Shown: positions 37,763-47,827, numbered from the stretch's first letter. The stretch: DNA of 64,000 nt from DATCHW01 sp963806045 (GCA_963806045.1 CAWDWP010000011.1:3045-67044); one strand, 5' to 3'. Notes: generated by a model from the letters alone, not told the origin. Made by a program: numbers and translations.

Positions 37763-37809
37763 ATAAAAAAATAATGCCGGCTAGTGGGGAACATCGCGCG
37801 GCATTATTG
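37763..37809 (-). terminator. Terminator-like hairpin on the minus strand
   Basis: On the minus strand, stem AATAATGCCG/CGGCATTATT (37770-37779 with 37800-37809) is followed by T-rich sequence. No gene precedes it on that strand (37810-38136 is empty), so it may end an unseen small transcript. Confidence 0.45.
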
Positions 37810-38136
37810 TATATCAGCCCTCTATGAGAAGGAAGGAACTCTATATTACTTAAATCTAAATATTCTATTAGAATTATTAAAGTAAAAAAACATTTTTATT
37901 ATTTCTCAAAAAAACCTTTAAATACTTTCGCATATAGAATCGATTATGGTACCTAATACCTTAGCAAATATATACATGCAGATTAAAATGCAAAAGGGAA
38001 AAATTTAGAATATTTAGCTCTATTAAACTAATTTCAATCGGTTTTGCCGGATTTTTCTTCAAAATTCAGTGAAAATTGTTTTACCACTTAATTAAAATCA
38101 ATTTTTAAGTATATTTCTAAACATCAAAATTATTTT

Positions 38137-39504
38137 ATGTCATCTAAATTAAAAACTAAATTCGCCTGCCAGAATTGCGGTTATTCATCTCCAAAATGGC
38201 TTGGAAAATGTCCTGATTGCGGAATGTGGAATACAATGGTCGAAGAAATCGTTAACACGGCAAAATTAAAAAGCGACAGGAAATCATTACTGAATTCTAA
38301 ATCTGCCGACCTCGTTCTGATGTCTGAAGTAAAAGGAAATGACGAACCAAGATTAAAAACGGGCATCGAAGAATTCGACAGGGTTTTAGGGGGAGGAATA
38401 GTTGCAGGTTCTGTTGTTCTGATTGGAGGCGACCCGGGTATCGGAAAATCTACTCTGATGCTTCAGGTGGCGGATAAAATTAAAAACAAAAAAATATTAT
38501 ATGTAAGCGGTGAAGAATCCGCTACACAAATAAAATTAAGATGTGAACGGCTTGATTACCATCTGGATAATTTTTATTTGCTTTCTGAAACTAATTTAGA
38601 AATTATTTCTTCAGTAATAGATAATGAAAATCCCGACCTGATTGTTATTGATTCAATTCAAACAATATTCCGACCTGATATTGAAAGCTCTCCCGGAACA
38701 ATTGTCCAGTTGAGAGAATCTACATCTTATCTGATTAAGATTGCTAAATTTCAGAATATTCCTGTTATGCTCGTTGGTCATATTACGAAAGACGGTGCGA
38801 TTGCAGGACCAAAAGTGCTCGAGCATATGGTTGATACAGTTCTTCAGTTTGAAGGCGAGAGAACTCACCTTTACCGTATTTTAAGAGGAATTAAAAACCG
38901 TTTCGGCTCAACGAATGAAATTGGAATTTTTGAAATGACTGACAAGGGGTTGAGGGAAGTTCAGAATCCCAGTGAAGTGTTTTTATCACAGCGGAATTAC
39001 GGTGCATCCGGTTGTGTTATTTCCGCTTCAATCGAAGGAACAAGACCGATTTTAATCGAAGTTCAGGCACTTGTTACTTCCACGAGCTATGGAATTCCTC
39101 AAAGGACATCGATGGGATTTGATTATAAAAGGTTGAATATTATCATAGCAATACTTGAAAAGAAGCTCGGAATTTTTCTGAGTAAATATGATATTTTCCT
39201 GAATATTGCAGGCGGAGTGAAAATTGACGAACCTGCGATAGACCTTGCAGTTGCACTCAGTATCTATTCTTCATTTAAAGATATTCCTGTGGATTCGGAA
39301 ACGGTAGTCATAGGAGAATTAGGATTGTCCGGTGAGGTAAGAACGATTTCATATATCGAGAAAAGGATATCCGAAGCAACAAAATTAGGATTTAAGCAGA
39401 TTATACTCCCAAAGAATAACCTGAAAAATGTCGACGTTAAAAAATATAAAAGCAAAATAAGCGGCGTCGAGAGAATAAGAGAAGCAGTGGATTTGATAAT
39501 ATGA
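38137..39504 (+). CDS. radA: DNA repair protein RadA
   Basis: The 455-residue RecA-family branch-migration protein has an N-terminal four-Cys zinc finger (CQNCGYSSPKWLGKCPDC), Walker A GGDPGIGKST, Walker B region LIVIDSIQT, the RadA-specific KNRFGSTNEIG, and a C-terminal Lon-protease-like domain (SGEVRTISYIEKRISEA) lacking the catalytic function. Complete and of normal length. Confidence 0.95.
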   Translation: MSSKLKTKFACQNCGYSSPKWLGKCPDCGMWNTMVEEIVNTAKLKSDRKSLLNSKSADLVLMSEVKGNDEPRLKTGIEEFDRVLGGGIVAGSVVLIGGDPGIGKSTLMLQVADKIKNKKILYVSGEESATQIKLRCERLDYHLDNFYLLSETNLEIISSVIDNENPDLIVIDSIQTIFRPDIESSPGTIVQLRESTSYLIKIAKFQNIPVMLVGHITKDGAIAGPKVLEHMVDTVLQFEGERTHLYRILRGIKNRFGSTNEIGIFEMTDKGLREVQNPSEVFLSQRNYGASGCVISASIEGTRPILIEVQALVTSTSYGIPQRTSMGFDYKRLNIIIAILEKKLGIFLSKYDIFLNIAGGVKIDEPAIDLAVALSIYSSFKDIPVDSETVVIGELGLSGEVRTISYIEKRISEATKLGFKQIILPKNNLKNVDVKKYKSKISGVERIREAVDLII

Positions 39505-39574
39505 GGGAAAATAATTTCTCATAAGATAAAATCCCCCTCCCAATTCAAGGATAAGGAGTGGGTGTGACCCTCTT

Positions 39575-39690
39575 CTCTCGTTCCCAAATTGAATTTGGGA
39601 ATGTACTTGCTTACAAAACTTCGTTTAATTAATTCAAACACAGTTTGATTTCCATTTGTGTTCCCAAATATAATTTGGGAACAAGAACAA
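39575..39690. repeat. ~110-bp interspersed element bounded by palindromes, copy A
   Basis: Starts with TTCCCAAATTGAATTTGGGAA and ends with GTTCCCAAATATAATTTGGGAAC-type palindromes, with a conserved middle (AACACAGTTTGATTTCC and similar). Copy B at 49229-49345 is collinear. No ORF. Confidence 0.65.
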
Positions 39691-39794
39691 CACTTCAACT
39701 TTTAAACTTTTATACCTTCTTTCTTTACAGTTTTTATTTTTTGTGAATTTTATTAACTTTCCACTTTCCGTAATCATTTTAGCATTAAAATATT

Positions 39795-40811
39795 ATGATA
39801 AAGAAATTCACAACTTTTTACAGGCATATTATCGAGGAAGAAAGAAAAATTCCCGAAGCCACAGGACAGCTTTCTGATTTATTATCGGATATTGCACTTG
39901 CCTGCAAGGTTTTATCACAGGAAGTAAACAGGGCAGGACTCATAGACATACTTGGATTCACAGGTCAGGTGAACATACAGGGAGAGGAAGTGAAAAAACT
40001 TGATGAATATGCAAATGACATACTCACCTACTCGATGCAGCAGGGGGGACACGCTTGTGCCGTATGCTCTGAAGAATCTGAAGAATTTGTACCCATTGAT
40101 GCTAAATATCAGGAAAAAATTCTGCACAATAAGTATATAGTGCATTTTGACCCGCTCGACGGTTCATCCAATATTGATGCTAATATTTCAATCGGAACAA
40201 TTTTTTCAATTTATAAAAGGATTTCAAAAACCGGTCCCGGAACAATTGAAGACTGCCTGCAAAAAGGCATTGAACAGGTTGCGGCAGGCTATTGTGTTTA
40301 CGGCTCGAGTTCGATTCTTGTTTACACTGCCGGCAAAGGGGTTCACGGATTTACATTAGACCCTTCAGTTGGTGAATTTTTGCTTTCCCATCCGAATATG
40401 AAAATTCCTAAAAAATCAAAAACCTACTCTACAAATGACGGGAATTATTCTAAATGGGCAAAAGGTATGCAAAAATATATAGATTACCTTAAAGAAAAGG
40501 ATAAGGAGACAGGAAGACCATATTCATCCAGATATGTCGGCTCTCTCGTTGCAGATTTTCACAGAAATCTGTTATACGGCGGAATTTTTATATATCCTGC
40601 TGATGAAAAAAATAAAAACGGAAAACTGAGATTGATGTATGAAGCTAATCCTTTAAGTTTCATTATAGAAGAAGCAGGCGGAAGGTCTTCAAACGGCAAA
40701 GATAGAATTCTTGAAATAAAACCTGATTCTCTTCACCAGAGAACCCCTTTGTTTATCGGGAGTGAACAGGATGTAAAGCTTGCAGAGAAATTTTTAGCAG
40801 GGAAAGAGTAA
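39795..40811 (+). CDS. fbp: Fructose-1,6-bisphosphatase, class I
   Basis: The 338-residue gluconeogenic phosphatase has the metal-binding motif DPLDGSSNIDANISIGTIF, upstream acidic residues in CSEESEEF, GSSSILVYTAGKGVHGFTLDP, the substrate-binding SRYVGSLVADFHRNLLYGG, and MYEANPLSFIIEEAGG. Complete and of normal length. Confidence 0.95.
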   Translation: MIKKFTTFYRHIIEEERKIPEATGQLSDLLSDIALACKVLSQEVNRAGLIDILGFTGQVNIQGEEVKKLDEYANDILTYSMQQGGHACAVCSEESEEFVPIDAKYQEKILHNKYIVHFDPLDGSSNIDANISIGTIFSIYKRISKTGPGTIEDCLQKGIEQVAAGYCVYGSSSILVYTAGKGVHGFTLDPSVGEFLLSHPNMKIPKKSKTYSTNDGNYSKWAKGMQKYIDYLKEKDKETGRPYSSRYVGSLVADFHRNLLYGGIFIYPADEKNKNGKLRLMYEANPLSFIIEEAGGRSSNGKDRILEIKPDSLHQRTPLFIGSEQDVKLAEKFLAGKE

Positions 40812-40940
40812 AGTTTGTTAATTTTTTTAAGTTTGTTAAGTTTATTAAGTTTGTTAGGCAAAGGTTTTACTTTTCAACACAACTTTTAAACATTTCAACT
40901 TTTCTACCTTTCAACCTTTTAACCTTTCAACTTTTCTACT
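40812..40940. repeat. Short tandem AT/pyrimidine-rich repeats
   Basis: Three copies of a unit like TTAAGTTTG/TTAAGTTTA (about 40827-40857), then several copies of TTTCAACTTTT/TTTCAACCTTT (about 40876-40940). No gene. Confidence 0.55.
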
Positions 40941-40944
40941 TCTT

Positions 40945-42017
40945 TTAGTTCGGCTTCGTAAGGAATGTGTTCTTTCTGAAATCATTAATATTATCTTTTG
41001 TTATATTAACATTAATATGAACAGAAGACTCAAAATTCTTAACCCGCAAACTTTCAAGAATTTTTTCAGAACTGGATGGTTTCTTATCTTTCTCACCCGA
41101 AGAACTGAGTCGTGACAGTGTAATCATTCCCGTAATAAGATTATTCAGGAAACCCGCGAAGCTTCATCCACACATTCGAATTGTACAACAAAATCCAGGT
41201 CATTTTTCATTTTAGCCGAGATTGAAACTGAATTGATTTGCCTGTATAATTCATTGGCAATCAGTTTATCCGTTTTGCTCAGCGAATCTTTCCCTGAACC
41301 GGTATTTAATTTAATAGAGTCGGTCGGAAGTGTTTTTGTTGAATCAAATTTAGGTGATTTTGATTCAATAAAATTGAGGAATATTCCTCGAATAAATGTT
41401 TTTTCTGTCGTAACAAGCCACAGACTATTTTTATAATTGATTTTATCAACGGCAGCAAGGATTTCTTTATTAAGGAGCAGACCTGTGTTAGACGTATCCT
41501 TTATGGAAATCATATTTTCAATCTGCTTAGTAAAATTGCTGGCACAGAGAGTGAAATTATCTTTGAAAAAGAACTGAAGATTATTATCTTTTTTAATATA
41601 AACTGTAATTCCATCTGCAGGATATTCTTTTCGTGAGAACGATGAATCCTTTTGTAAAAATGTATCAAGCTTGTTTCTGTCGAAAACACCTTTCAGGACA
41701 ATTGCATTTTCACCTAGCCAGGAATTAGAGTAAAACATTTCATCTAGCCCGCGGGAAATTGTAGCACCTGTTGCTTCATTAAAAGTATTGAGAAGACTTC
41801 CGAGCGTATTTTCCGAGTTCAATATAGAATCTGAAATATTGTCTTTCCAGAATTGAGTAGTTCTCATATTTCCGAAATTAAGATACATTACGAACTGCGG
41901 CTTTTCGACAAGAAGATTAAAAACAGACTTCATCGATGGCTGGAGCTTGTCGGGCGATGGTTTTGAATTGCATCCTGCAATAAGAAAAAGCAAAGATATT
42001 ACCAGAAACTTTTTCAT
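40945..42017 (-). CDS. Lipoprotein of unknown function, frameshifted near its C-terminus
   Basis: The N-terminal 290 residues (frame to 41145) begin with a lipoprotein signal (MKKFLVISLLFLIAGC, Cys at 16) and contain an alternating alpha/beta region (FVMYLNFGNMRTTQFWKDN, VFDRNKLDTFLQKDSSFS). The frame stops after ECVDEAS, while the adjacent frame continues as AGFLNNLITGMITLSRLSS to 40945. One indel near 41150-41157 reconnects them into about 357 residues. No named family recognised. It lies 1 bp after the ABC permease gene; it may be an accessory lipoprotein of that transporter. Confidence 0.65.
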
Positions 42018-42018
42018 T

Positions 42019-42840
42019 TCAATAATCTTTTTTCTTGAAATATACTATTGTCAGTGAAAGCATAATAATAACAAACAGCAATGAAGTGATTAAAGGCATG
42101 TATGAATCAACCGGAAGCCCTTTAATAATTTTATCCCCGATATCCTGCATATCCCAGGGTTTGGGGAATACGTAATAGAAAAATTTACCGAGAAATTCAG
42201 CAGTCGCTCCGAGGATTTGAGATTTATTCAGCAGTATGATATTTAACTTATACAACGCCCAGGTCAGCGGAAAATAAAGGAATATGTTTATCAGTATCGT
42301 GAATATCGAACTTTTTGTGATAGTCGCAAAGAAAATCACAGTGGAATAAAGAACCGAAAAGACGAGCGTCATCCAGACTATTGAGAATAAAAACTTAAAG
42401 TGCCATATCCCGGTTTTAGCCGAAATTATAAGCCAGACAACACCTACAAAAATCAAAAGAGCAAGGAAAACGAACAGCAAGCCTGCAATAAAATGCGCGA
42501 AGATTATTCTGGTTCGGGAAATAGGCTTAGACAAAATCAAATCAATGTAGCCTTCTTTAAGCATTGAAGGTATGAATGATGAAACGAGAATTATAAATAA
42601 AATAAACAACATAAAGCCGGGAATACCTGAAACCATTTCAAGCTCTAATCCAAGAAGTGCTTCTTCAAATTTATCCTGACCCGACAGTGCAAGAAGCGTT
42701 TTAACTCCTTCTACTGAATCCAGGTTGACAAAATACAAAATCAGAAACACTATAAAAGCAAAAAATAACAAAATGGAAAGAATAATTTTCTTTGCGAGTG
42801 CTTCTTTGAAAATTCCCCATATGAAAGAAAATAAAATCAT
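42019..42840 (-). CDS. ABC-2-type transporter permease
   Basis: The 273-residue protein has six predicted membrane helices (about 14-40, 70-95, 112-135, 147-172, 178-200, 247-267), a cytoplasmic EGYIDLILSKPISRTRIIFAH coupling segment split between helices 2 and 3, and a long loop before the last helix. This is the NatB/NosY-like pattern. Adjacent to its ATPase gene (12 bp). Substrate unknown. Confidence 0.82.
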   Translation of the reverse strand: MILFSFIWGIFKEALAKKIILSILLFFAFIVFLILYFVNLDSVEGVKTLLALSGQDKFEEALLGLELEMVSGIPGFMLFILFIILVSSFIPSMLKEGYIDLILSKPISRTRIIFAHFIAGLLFVFLALLIFVGVVWLIISAKTGIWHFKFLFSIVWMTLVFSVLYSTVIFFATITKSSIFTILINIFLYFPLTWALYKLNIILLNKSQILGATAEFLGKFFYYVFPKPWDMQDIGDKIIKGLPVDSYMPLITSLLFVIIMLSLTIVYFKKKDY

Positions 42841-42852
42841 TTAACGGAACAA

Positions 42853-43780
42853 TTAATTTTGTTTTGAAATCAGGTTTATAAACATATCTTCTAAAGTATT
42901 TTTTTCTTTTGATATGCTGTTTATTAATATTTTGTTTGACCTCAAATAGTCTATAAGATTGTTTAATTCTTCAGGACTATTTGTATTATATATGAATTTG
43001 TTTTTCCCCTGCAATGTCAATTTATAATTCAAAAGCAGATTATTTATCAAGGCATCATTCAAATCAGAAGTAATGAAAATATATCCGTCAGTAGTTGAAA
43101 TAATTTCCGAAACAAGCCCTTCTTTTATTAATACTCCTTTATTTAATATAGCAACACGGTCACAAATCATCTCAACTTCACTAAGGAGATGTGAATTTAC
43201 AAATACTGTTTTCCCTTTCGATTTAAGGTCAAGAATAATATCCCTGATTTCTTTTCTCCCGATAGGGTCAACTCCATCTGTCGGTTCATCAAGGAATATA
43301 AGTTCCGGGTCATTTATGATGGATTGAGCTATGCCGAGTCTTTGCATCATTCCCTTTGAAAATTTTCTGACTTTCGTTTTTTTCCACTTTTCAAGGTCAA
43401 CAAGCTTCAGCAGTTCATCAATTTTCTTTCTGAGTACAACATTGCTGATACCGCTTAATCCGCCGAAATAATAAAGCACCTGTTCTGCTGAAAAATAGCC
43501 CGGAAATCTGATGGCTTTCAGGTAAGTAACCGATTTTAGTTTTTATACTGACATCATTCAAACTCTTATCGAAAATTGTTGCTTCTCCTTCTGTAGGAAA
43601 TACAATGCTGAGAAGAAGTTTCACGAGAGTAGTTTTCCCCGCACCGTTAGGACCTAAAAGCCCGAATATCTCCCCCTCTTCTACATTAAATGTGAATTTA
43701 TTTAATGCAACAATTTTGCTTTTCGAAAAACTTTTCGAAGGGTATTCTTTTGTCAGATCTTTTGTCTTTATTATGGTCAT
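42853..43780 (-). CDS. ABC transporter ATP-binding protein, frameshifted
   Basis: Two frames form one ATPase. The first (43780-43418) has Walker A LLGPNGAGKTTLVK and the Q-loop region IGYLPESHQ. The second (from about 43520 to 42853) has FPGYFSAEQVLYYFGGLSG, the signature KFSKGMMQRLGIAQ, Walker B LIFLDEPTDGVDP and the H-loop NSHLLSEV. The break is near 43515, between ESHQ and FPGYF; one base restores about 309 residues. Pairs with the permease downstream. Confidence 0.82.
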
Positions 43781-44317
43781 AACCTCGCATCGGTTTTTAA
43801 TGCTTCGATAATATTCTGAATATGAATACTCAAATCAAGTCCTATTTCTTCAGCGCCTTTTGTAATGTCATCCCTGTTAACTGCTCTTGCAAAGGCTTTG
43901 TCTTTCATTTTTTTTATAACTCCCTTTGGCTCTACATCGTTAAACCTTCCGGGTTTCATAAGTGAATATGCAGTAACAAATCCCGTAATTTCATCACAGG
44001 CAAAGAGATATTTTGCAAATTGCTGTTTCCCTCGGAACATTTGTTCTTTCGGGATATGCGTGAGAGAGTATTGTATCAATAAATTCTTTATCAAATCCGG
44101 CTTCTTCCAGTATCGGAACGGCAGTATTTGGATGTGTATCGGGAAATTTTTCCCAGTCTAAATCGTGCAGTAAACCTGCCATGCCCCATCGCACTTCATC
44201 TTCACCGAGTTTCTTTGCATAATATTTCATACAGGTTTCAACGCAATAGCAATGCTTTTTCAGGTTCGGGTTCTCAATATATTTATCAAGAAGTTCATAT
44301 GATTTTTCAGGAGTCAT
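43777..44317 (-). CDS. HD-domain metal-dependent phosphohydrolase, frameshifted
   Basis: The first frame (44317-43994) has the HD metal ligands: HCYCVETCM, LLHDLDWEKF and HPNTAV. The second (to 43777) gives QFAKYLFACDEITGFVTAYSLM with the last Asp, through to GLDLSIHIQNII. Frames join near 44030 at VPRE; one extra A in a short A run gives VPREKQQFAKYL. The restored protein is about 180 residues, normal for HDIG-type hydrolases of this sort. It overlaps the ABC ATPase start by 4 bp. Confidence 0.78.
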
Positions 44318-44322
44318 ATTAT

Positions 44323-44787
44323 TCAGGAAAAATGTTTTTTAAATTCATCGAGCTCTTTTTTTGTTATCCTGTCCGGTTTTTCTCCATCGGGATAAAATAG
44401 CTGGTTGATATTTTTATCTTTCTTTTTCGAAGCGGGCTTTAGTTCTTTCCAGAACTCTTCAGAGGATTTTACCTCGCATCCGCATATTTTTGCAAGGTTT
44501 GTAATCCCGGTATCAGAGCTTACAATCGAAACAGGTTCTCTGTTATAATTTTCCTCGATGTATTTCCTGATTATCTCATCTGCTGTTAATTTGCCCGAAA
44601 AAACTACATTATTAATTTGAATATCACTGAATCCATCAAAAACAAAAATTATTTTATTGTGATTGAATTTGGATTTTACAGATTCTATCAGCGAAAGAGC
44701 AACAGCATCCTTCTGCTCCCTGAATTTTTTTTTGTAAGCGGGGATTTTATGAATCAAATTATTACAATCTATAACAATTGTTCTCAT
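44323..44787 (-). CDS. NYN-domain (YacP-like) putative ribonuclease
   Basis: The 154-residue protein has PIN-like acidic positions: VIDCNNLIHKIP, FVFDGFSD, ADEIIRKYIEE and SSDTGITNLAK. The C-terminus is Lys-rich. In Firmicutes, YacP (Rae1) is a ribosome-associated nuclease; the role here is inferred from fold only. Convergent spacing of 5 bp to the HD gene suggests one operon with asnS upstream. Confidence 0.75.
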   Translation of the reverse strand: MRTIVIDCNNLIHKIPAYKKKFREQKDAVALSLIESVKSKFNHNKIIFVFDGFSDIQINNVVFSGKLTADEIIRKYIEENYNREPVSIVSSDTGITNLAKICGCEVKSSEEFWKELKPASKKKDKNINQLFYPDGEKPDRITKKELDEFKKHFS

Positions 44788-44801
44788 AATTTATTTTTAC
44801 C

Positions 44802-46136
44802 TTATGGTCTTATTCTGTTTGGTCTTCTTGCAAACGGAATTGATTCCCTTATATGCTCAAGATTGCAAATCCAGCTAACCATTCTTTCAATGCCGAGACC
44901 GAAACCTGAATGCGGAACACTGCCGTATCTTCGCAAATCCAGATACCACTGGAAGTCATCCATCGGGAGCTCGTGCTGTTCGATTCTTTGCAATAAAAAA
45001 TCTAAATTATCTTCTCGCTGAGAGCCTCCGATAATTTCTCCGAAGCCTTCCGGAGCGAGTACATCAACTCCGAGTGCATATTTTGGATTTTCAGGATCTC
45101 TTTTCATATAGAATGCCTTAGCTTCAGCAGGCCAGTGATGAACCATAACAGGTTTATCGAAATCTGCAACTATCGCTTCTTCGTGAGGTGCACCGAAATC
45201 TTCACCCCAGGGGAACGGGCGGATTTGTTCTTCTCCGTTTTCCGTTTTGCGAATCAGCGGAATATCTTTTTTTCTTAATATTTCCAATGCTTCATCATAT
45301 GTCAGTCTCGGAAAAGGTTTTGTCACTTTTTCAAGTTTCGTCACATCCCTTTCCAGAATTTCAAATTCCTGTTTTTTGTTTTTCAAAACTCTCTGTACAA
45401 CATAAACAAGAAAATCTTCTATTAAATCCATATTATCATTTAAATCATAGAACGCCATTTCAGGTTCCATCATCCAGAACTCTGTTATATGCCTTCGGGT
45501 CATTGAATTTTCTGCTCGGAACGTGGGTCCTAAGGTATAAACTTTTCCCAATGCCATTGCACCGGCTTCAGCATACAACTGTCCGGACTGCGAGAGATAT
45601 GCCTTTCCTAAATCAAAATAATCTGTTGCAAACAGGGTTGAGGTTCCTTCGCTGGCGTTTGGTGTGAATATCGGTGCATCAAATAAAACGAAACCATTAT
45701 TATACATATAATCCCGGATTGACTGTATGATTTCATTCCGCACTCTTAATATTGCTGCCTGGCGGTTTGAACGAATCCAGAGATGCCTTCTGTCCATCAG
45801 GAATTCAACTCCGTGCTCTTTCGGAGTTATCGGATATGGTTCCGCTATGCTTACAATTTCCAGTCCGGAAATCTGTAATTCAAATACATTTTCCTTTTTA
45901 GGATGTTTTGAAACAGTTCCGGAAACCATCAATGAAGATTCCTGAGTTAGTTTTGAAAAATCTTCCCATACTTTTTCAGAAACTGCTTTCTTTGATACCA
46001 CTCCCTGAATGACTCCGGAGCCGTCCCGGATTTCAGGGAACATAAGCTTACCTGATGAACGGATATTATAAAGCCATCCTTTAATAGTGACTTCCTGTCC
46101 GACGTAGTCTGCAATTTTATCTATAAAAACCCACAT
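44802..46136 (-). CDS. asnS: Asparaginyl-tRNA synthetase
   Basis: The 444-residue class II enzyme has an N-terminal OB-fold anticodon domain (VTIKGWLYNIRSSGKLMFPEIRDG), motif 2 FRAENSMTRRHITEFWMMEPE and motif 3 GFGLGIERMVSWIC. HEEAIVAD-type and PAEAKAFYMKRDP segments are typical of AsnRS and distinguish it from AspRS. Complete, with the start at 46136. Confidence 0.93.
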   Translation of the reverse strand: MWVFIDKIADYVGQEVTIKGWLYNIRSSGKLMFPEIRDGSGVIQGVVSKKAVSEKVWEDFSKLTQESSLMVSGTVSKHPKKENVFELQISGLEIVSIAEPYPITPKEHGVEFLMDRRHLWIRSNRQAAILRVRNEIIQSIRDYMYNNGFVLFDAPIFTPNASEGTSTLFATDYFDLGKAYLSQSGQLYAEAGAMALGKVYTLGPTFRAENSMTRRHITEFWMMEPEMAFYDLNDNMDLIEDFLVYVVQRVLKNKKQEFEILERDVTKLEKVTKPFPRLTYDEALEILRKKDIPLIRKTENGEEQIRPFPWGEDFGAPHEEAIVADFDKPVMVHHWPAEAKAFYMKRDPENPKYALGVDVLAPEGFGEIIGGSQREDNLDFLLQRIEQHELPMDDFQWYLDLRRYGSVPHSGFGLGIERMVSWICNLEHIRESIPFARRPNRIRP

Positions 46137-46274
46137 AAAATAAATTTAAAATTTAAAATGGAAAATTAAAAATTAAAAAAACATAAAATTTCTTTTTAAA
46201 AAAGAAGATATTGAAACTATTCTAAATTAGACTGCACTTATACAAATTATTAATTTGATTATCAACCTTAATTT

Positions 46275-46305
46275 CCCCCCTTTTACAAAGGGGGGTTGGG
46301 GGGTT
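46275..46305. repeat. C/G-rich palindrome (dispersed family)
   Basis: CCCCCCTTT...AAAGGGGGG followed by TTGGGGGGTT. Same family at 57172, 63545, and in part at 13332, 49570 and 52090. Confidence 0.6.
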
Positions 46306-46357
46306 AATTATTAATATTTTGAATTTACACATGAAAACTATCACTAACAATAAATTA

Positions 46358-46984
46358 TCATAATTTTAATTTGAAATTAAGTTTTAGACCTCTGTCAGGT
46401 TCTAAACCTAAATTTACTTTATCTGAAACATCAAAATCAAACATATGAGCATCAACATAAGCATCAACGAGATTAATCAAATAGAAAATACCGGAATATA
46501 AATAAAAGTTGTCCCGCTGGTTCCTATAAAACTCCCTGTACTGTTTAAGTCTCAGGTCACCTTCGGGTATTGAATCCGATTGAGACTGTGCATACAGGTC
46601 TCTGTAATCTATAAATTTATTGTTATTCCGTATTATTTCATATCCGAAATAACCGGTCAATATTGCAATTACAGGTATTTTCCAGTATGAACCATTATAG
46701 AACTGACCCAATCCCGGTAGTATAGCGGAATATAATACTGCTTTCCAGGGTGATTTTTTCATCACAAATGTGCTTTTATTCGAATCCTTTTTTATTGTAT
46801 CATTCAAAACCTGTTCATGAAGACTTAGCATTTTAAATGCTTTAGTATCATAATTTCCGGTCTTAATGACATTAATGTCCTGAGCATATGATTTTGAAGA
46901 AATAATCACTATCAAAATGATAAATAAAAAAGCATCCTGTAATTTCAGGATGCCCTTTTCAAACTTCAAAAAATTATCAGTCAA
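46358..46984 (-). CDS. DUF5683-like membrane/secreted protein
   Basis: The 208-codon frame has a signal-like segment (AFLFIILIVIISSKSYAQ), a basic KKSPWKAVLYSAILPGLGQFYNGSYWK motif typical of DUF5683 (GLGQxYN), a second hydrophobic helix (IPVIAILTGYFGYEII) and a final helix (FYLYSGIFYLINLVDAYVDAHMF). The frame opens at a TTG (46984), but a terminator hairpin for secG lies inside its first 20 codons, so the true start may be downstream, at a TTG or GTG near the hydrophobic segment. Function unknown. Confidence 0.7.
   Translation of the reverse strand: MTDNFLKFEKGILKLQDAFLFIILIVIISSKSYAQDINVIKTGNYDTKAFKMLSLHEQVLNDTIKKDSNKSTFVMKKSPWKAVLYSAILPGLGQFYNGSYWKIPVIAILTGYFGYEIIRNNNKFIDYRDLYAQSQSDSIPEGDLRLKQYREFYRNQRDNFYLYSGIFYLINLVDAYVDAHMFDFDVSDKVNLGLEPDRGLKLNFKLKL
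46925..46953 (-). terminator. Terminator after secG, inside the 5' end of the next frame
   Basis: On the minus strand, stem GCATCCTG/CAGGATGC (46932-46939 with 46946-46953) is followed by a run of T. It lies 43 bp after the secG stop. Confidence 0.7.
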
Positions 46985-46995
46985 TTTTTACAAAA

Positions 46996-47394
46996 TTAAG
47001 GAGCCGGATTTTGTTGTTGATTTTCCTGATTGTTTTGATCTTGATTCGGCTGCGAATTCGGTTGATTTCCCGGCATATTCTGAGGTTCCTGAACCGGCGG
47101 TGCTCCCGGACTCAACTCTTTCTGGTTCTTTTGCAATATGCTTTCCTTCATTGAAGGACCGCCTGATTTACTTATATATATGTTAACCAGAAGCGAAAAA
47201 AGCATGAAAACCACTGCAAGAACGACAGTTGCTTTTGATAAGAAATCAGAAGCACGCCTTGCACCAAACATAGTTGTAACTCCGGTTCCTGCAATAGGAC
47301 CCACTAAACCGCTGCCTTTTGATGACTGCATTAATACAATCGCAACCAGCAATACGCAAACTATCACTAAAAATAATATAAAAAATGTAACCAT
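46996..47394 (-). CDS. secG: Protein translocase subunit SecG
   Basis: The 132-residue protein has two membrane helices (about 3-23 and 52-73) around the conserved loop QSSKGSGLVG and the GARRASDFLSKAT segment, matching SecG of the Sec translocon. Unusually long, with a C-terminal Gln/Asn/Pro-rich tail of about 50 residues. Followed by a terminator. Confidence 0.9.
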   Translation of the reverse strand: MVTFFILFLVIVCVLLVAIVLMQSSKGSGLVGPIAGTGVTTMFGARRASDFLSKATVVLAVVFMLFSLLVNIYISKSGGPSMKESILQKNQKELSPGAPPVQEPQNMPGNQPNSQPNQDQNNQENQQQNPAP

Positions 47395-47562
47395 AGTTGA
47401 TTAATATACTATTGAAAAATAAATGTTACAAGTCCAAAAAAGGAAAGATACGTGACAAGGGGGGCTGGAATCTCCTCCCTCCTTTCCAGGTCTCCGAATC
47501 TCGACTTGTCGGATAAAGGGACTGAGGGTATTGAGTCCTTACTTTAATTAAATTATTACCAG

Positions 47563-47660
47563 CCCACGGTTTCAACCGTGGGTACAATAGTCAATTAATG
47601 GTAAACCGTTTAAACGGTTTCCTTATTTATTTTAATGCCTCCCACGACTAAAGTCGTGGG
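47563..47660. repeat. REP-like cluster of three palindromes
   Basis: CCCACGGTTTCAACCGTGGG (47563-47582), AAACCGTTTAAACGGTTT (47603-47620) and CCCACGACTAAAGTCGTGGG (47641-47660). The rest of 47395-47827 holds a CTCC/GGAG-rich stretch (47450-47520) and ACTTTTG tandem copies (about 47705-47730); no gene. Confidence 0.6.
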
Positions 47661-47827
47661 CTGTGTCATATAAATTTTTCCGACTTTTGAATTTTGAATT
47701 CAATTTTAACTTTTGACTTTTGACTTTTGAAATGGTTATTTCATCATTTTCAGAAAGTAAAATCTTCCCTTCCTTATAATATTTAAGATAATAAATAATA
47801 TTGATATATTATATTTGAGGATTAAAA

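Noticed and set aside
44617..45667. Plus-strand frames of 134 and 159 codons
   Set aside because: They mirror asnS and the NYN gene, both of which have clear family motifs on the minus strand.
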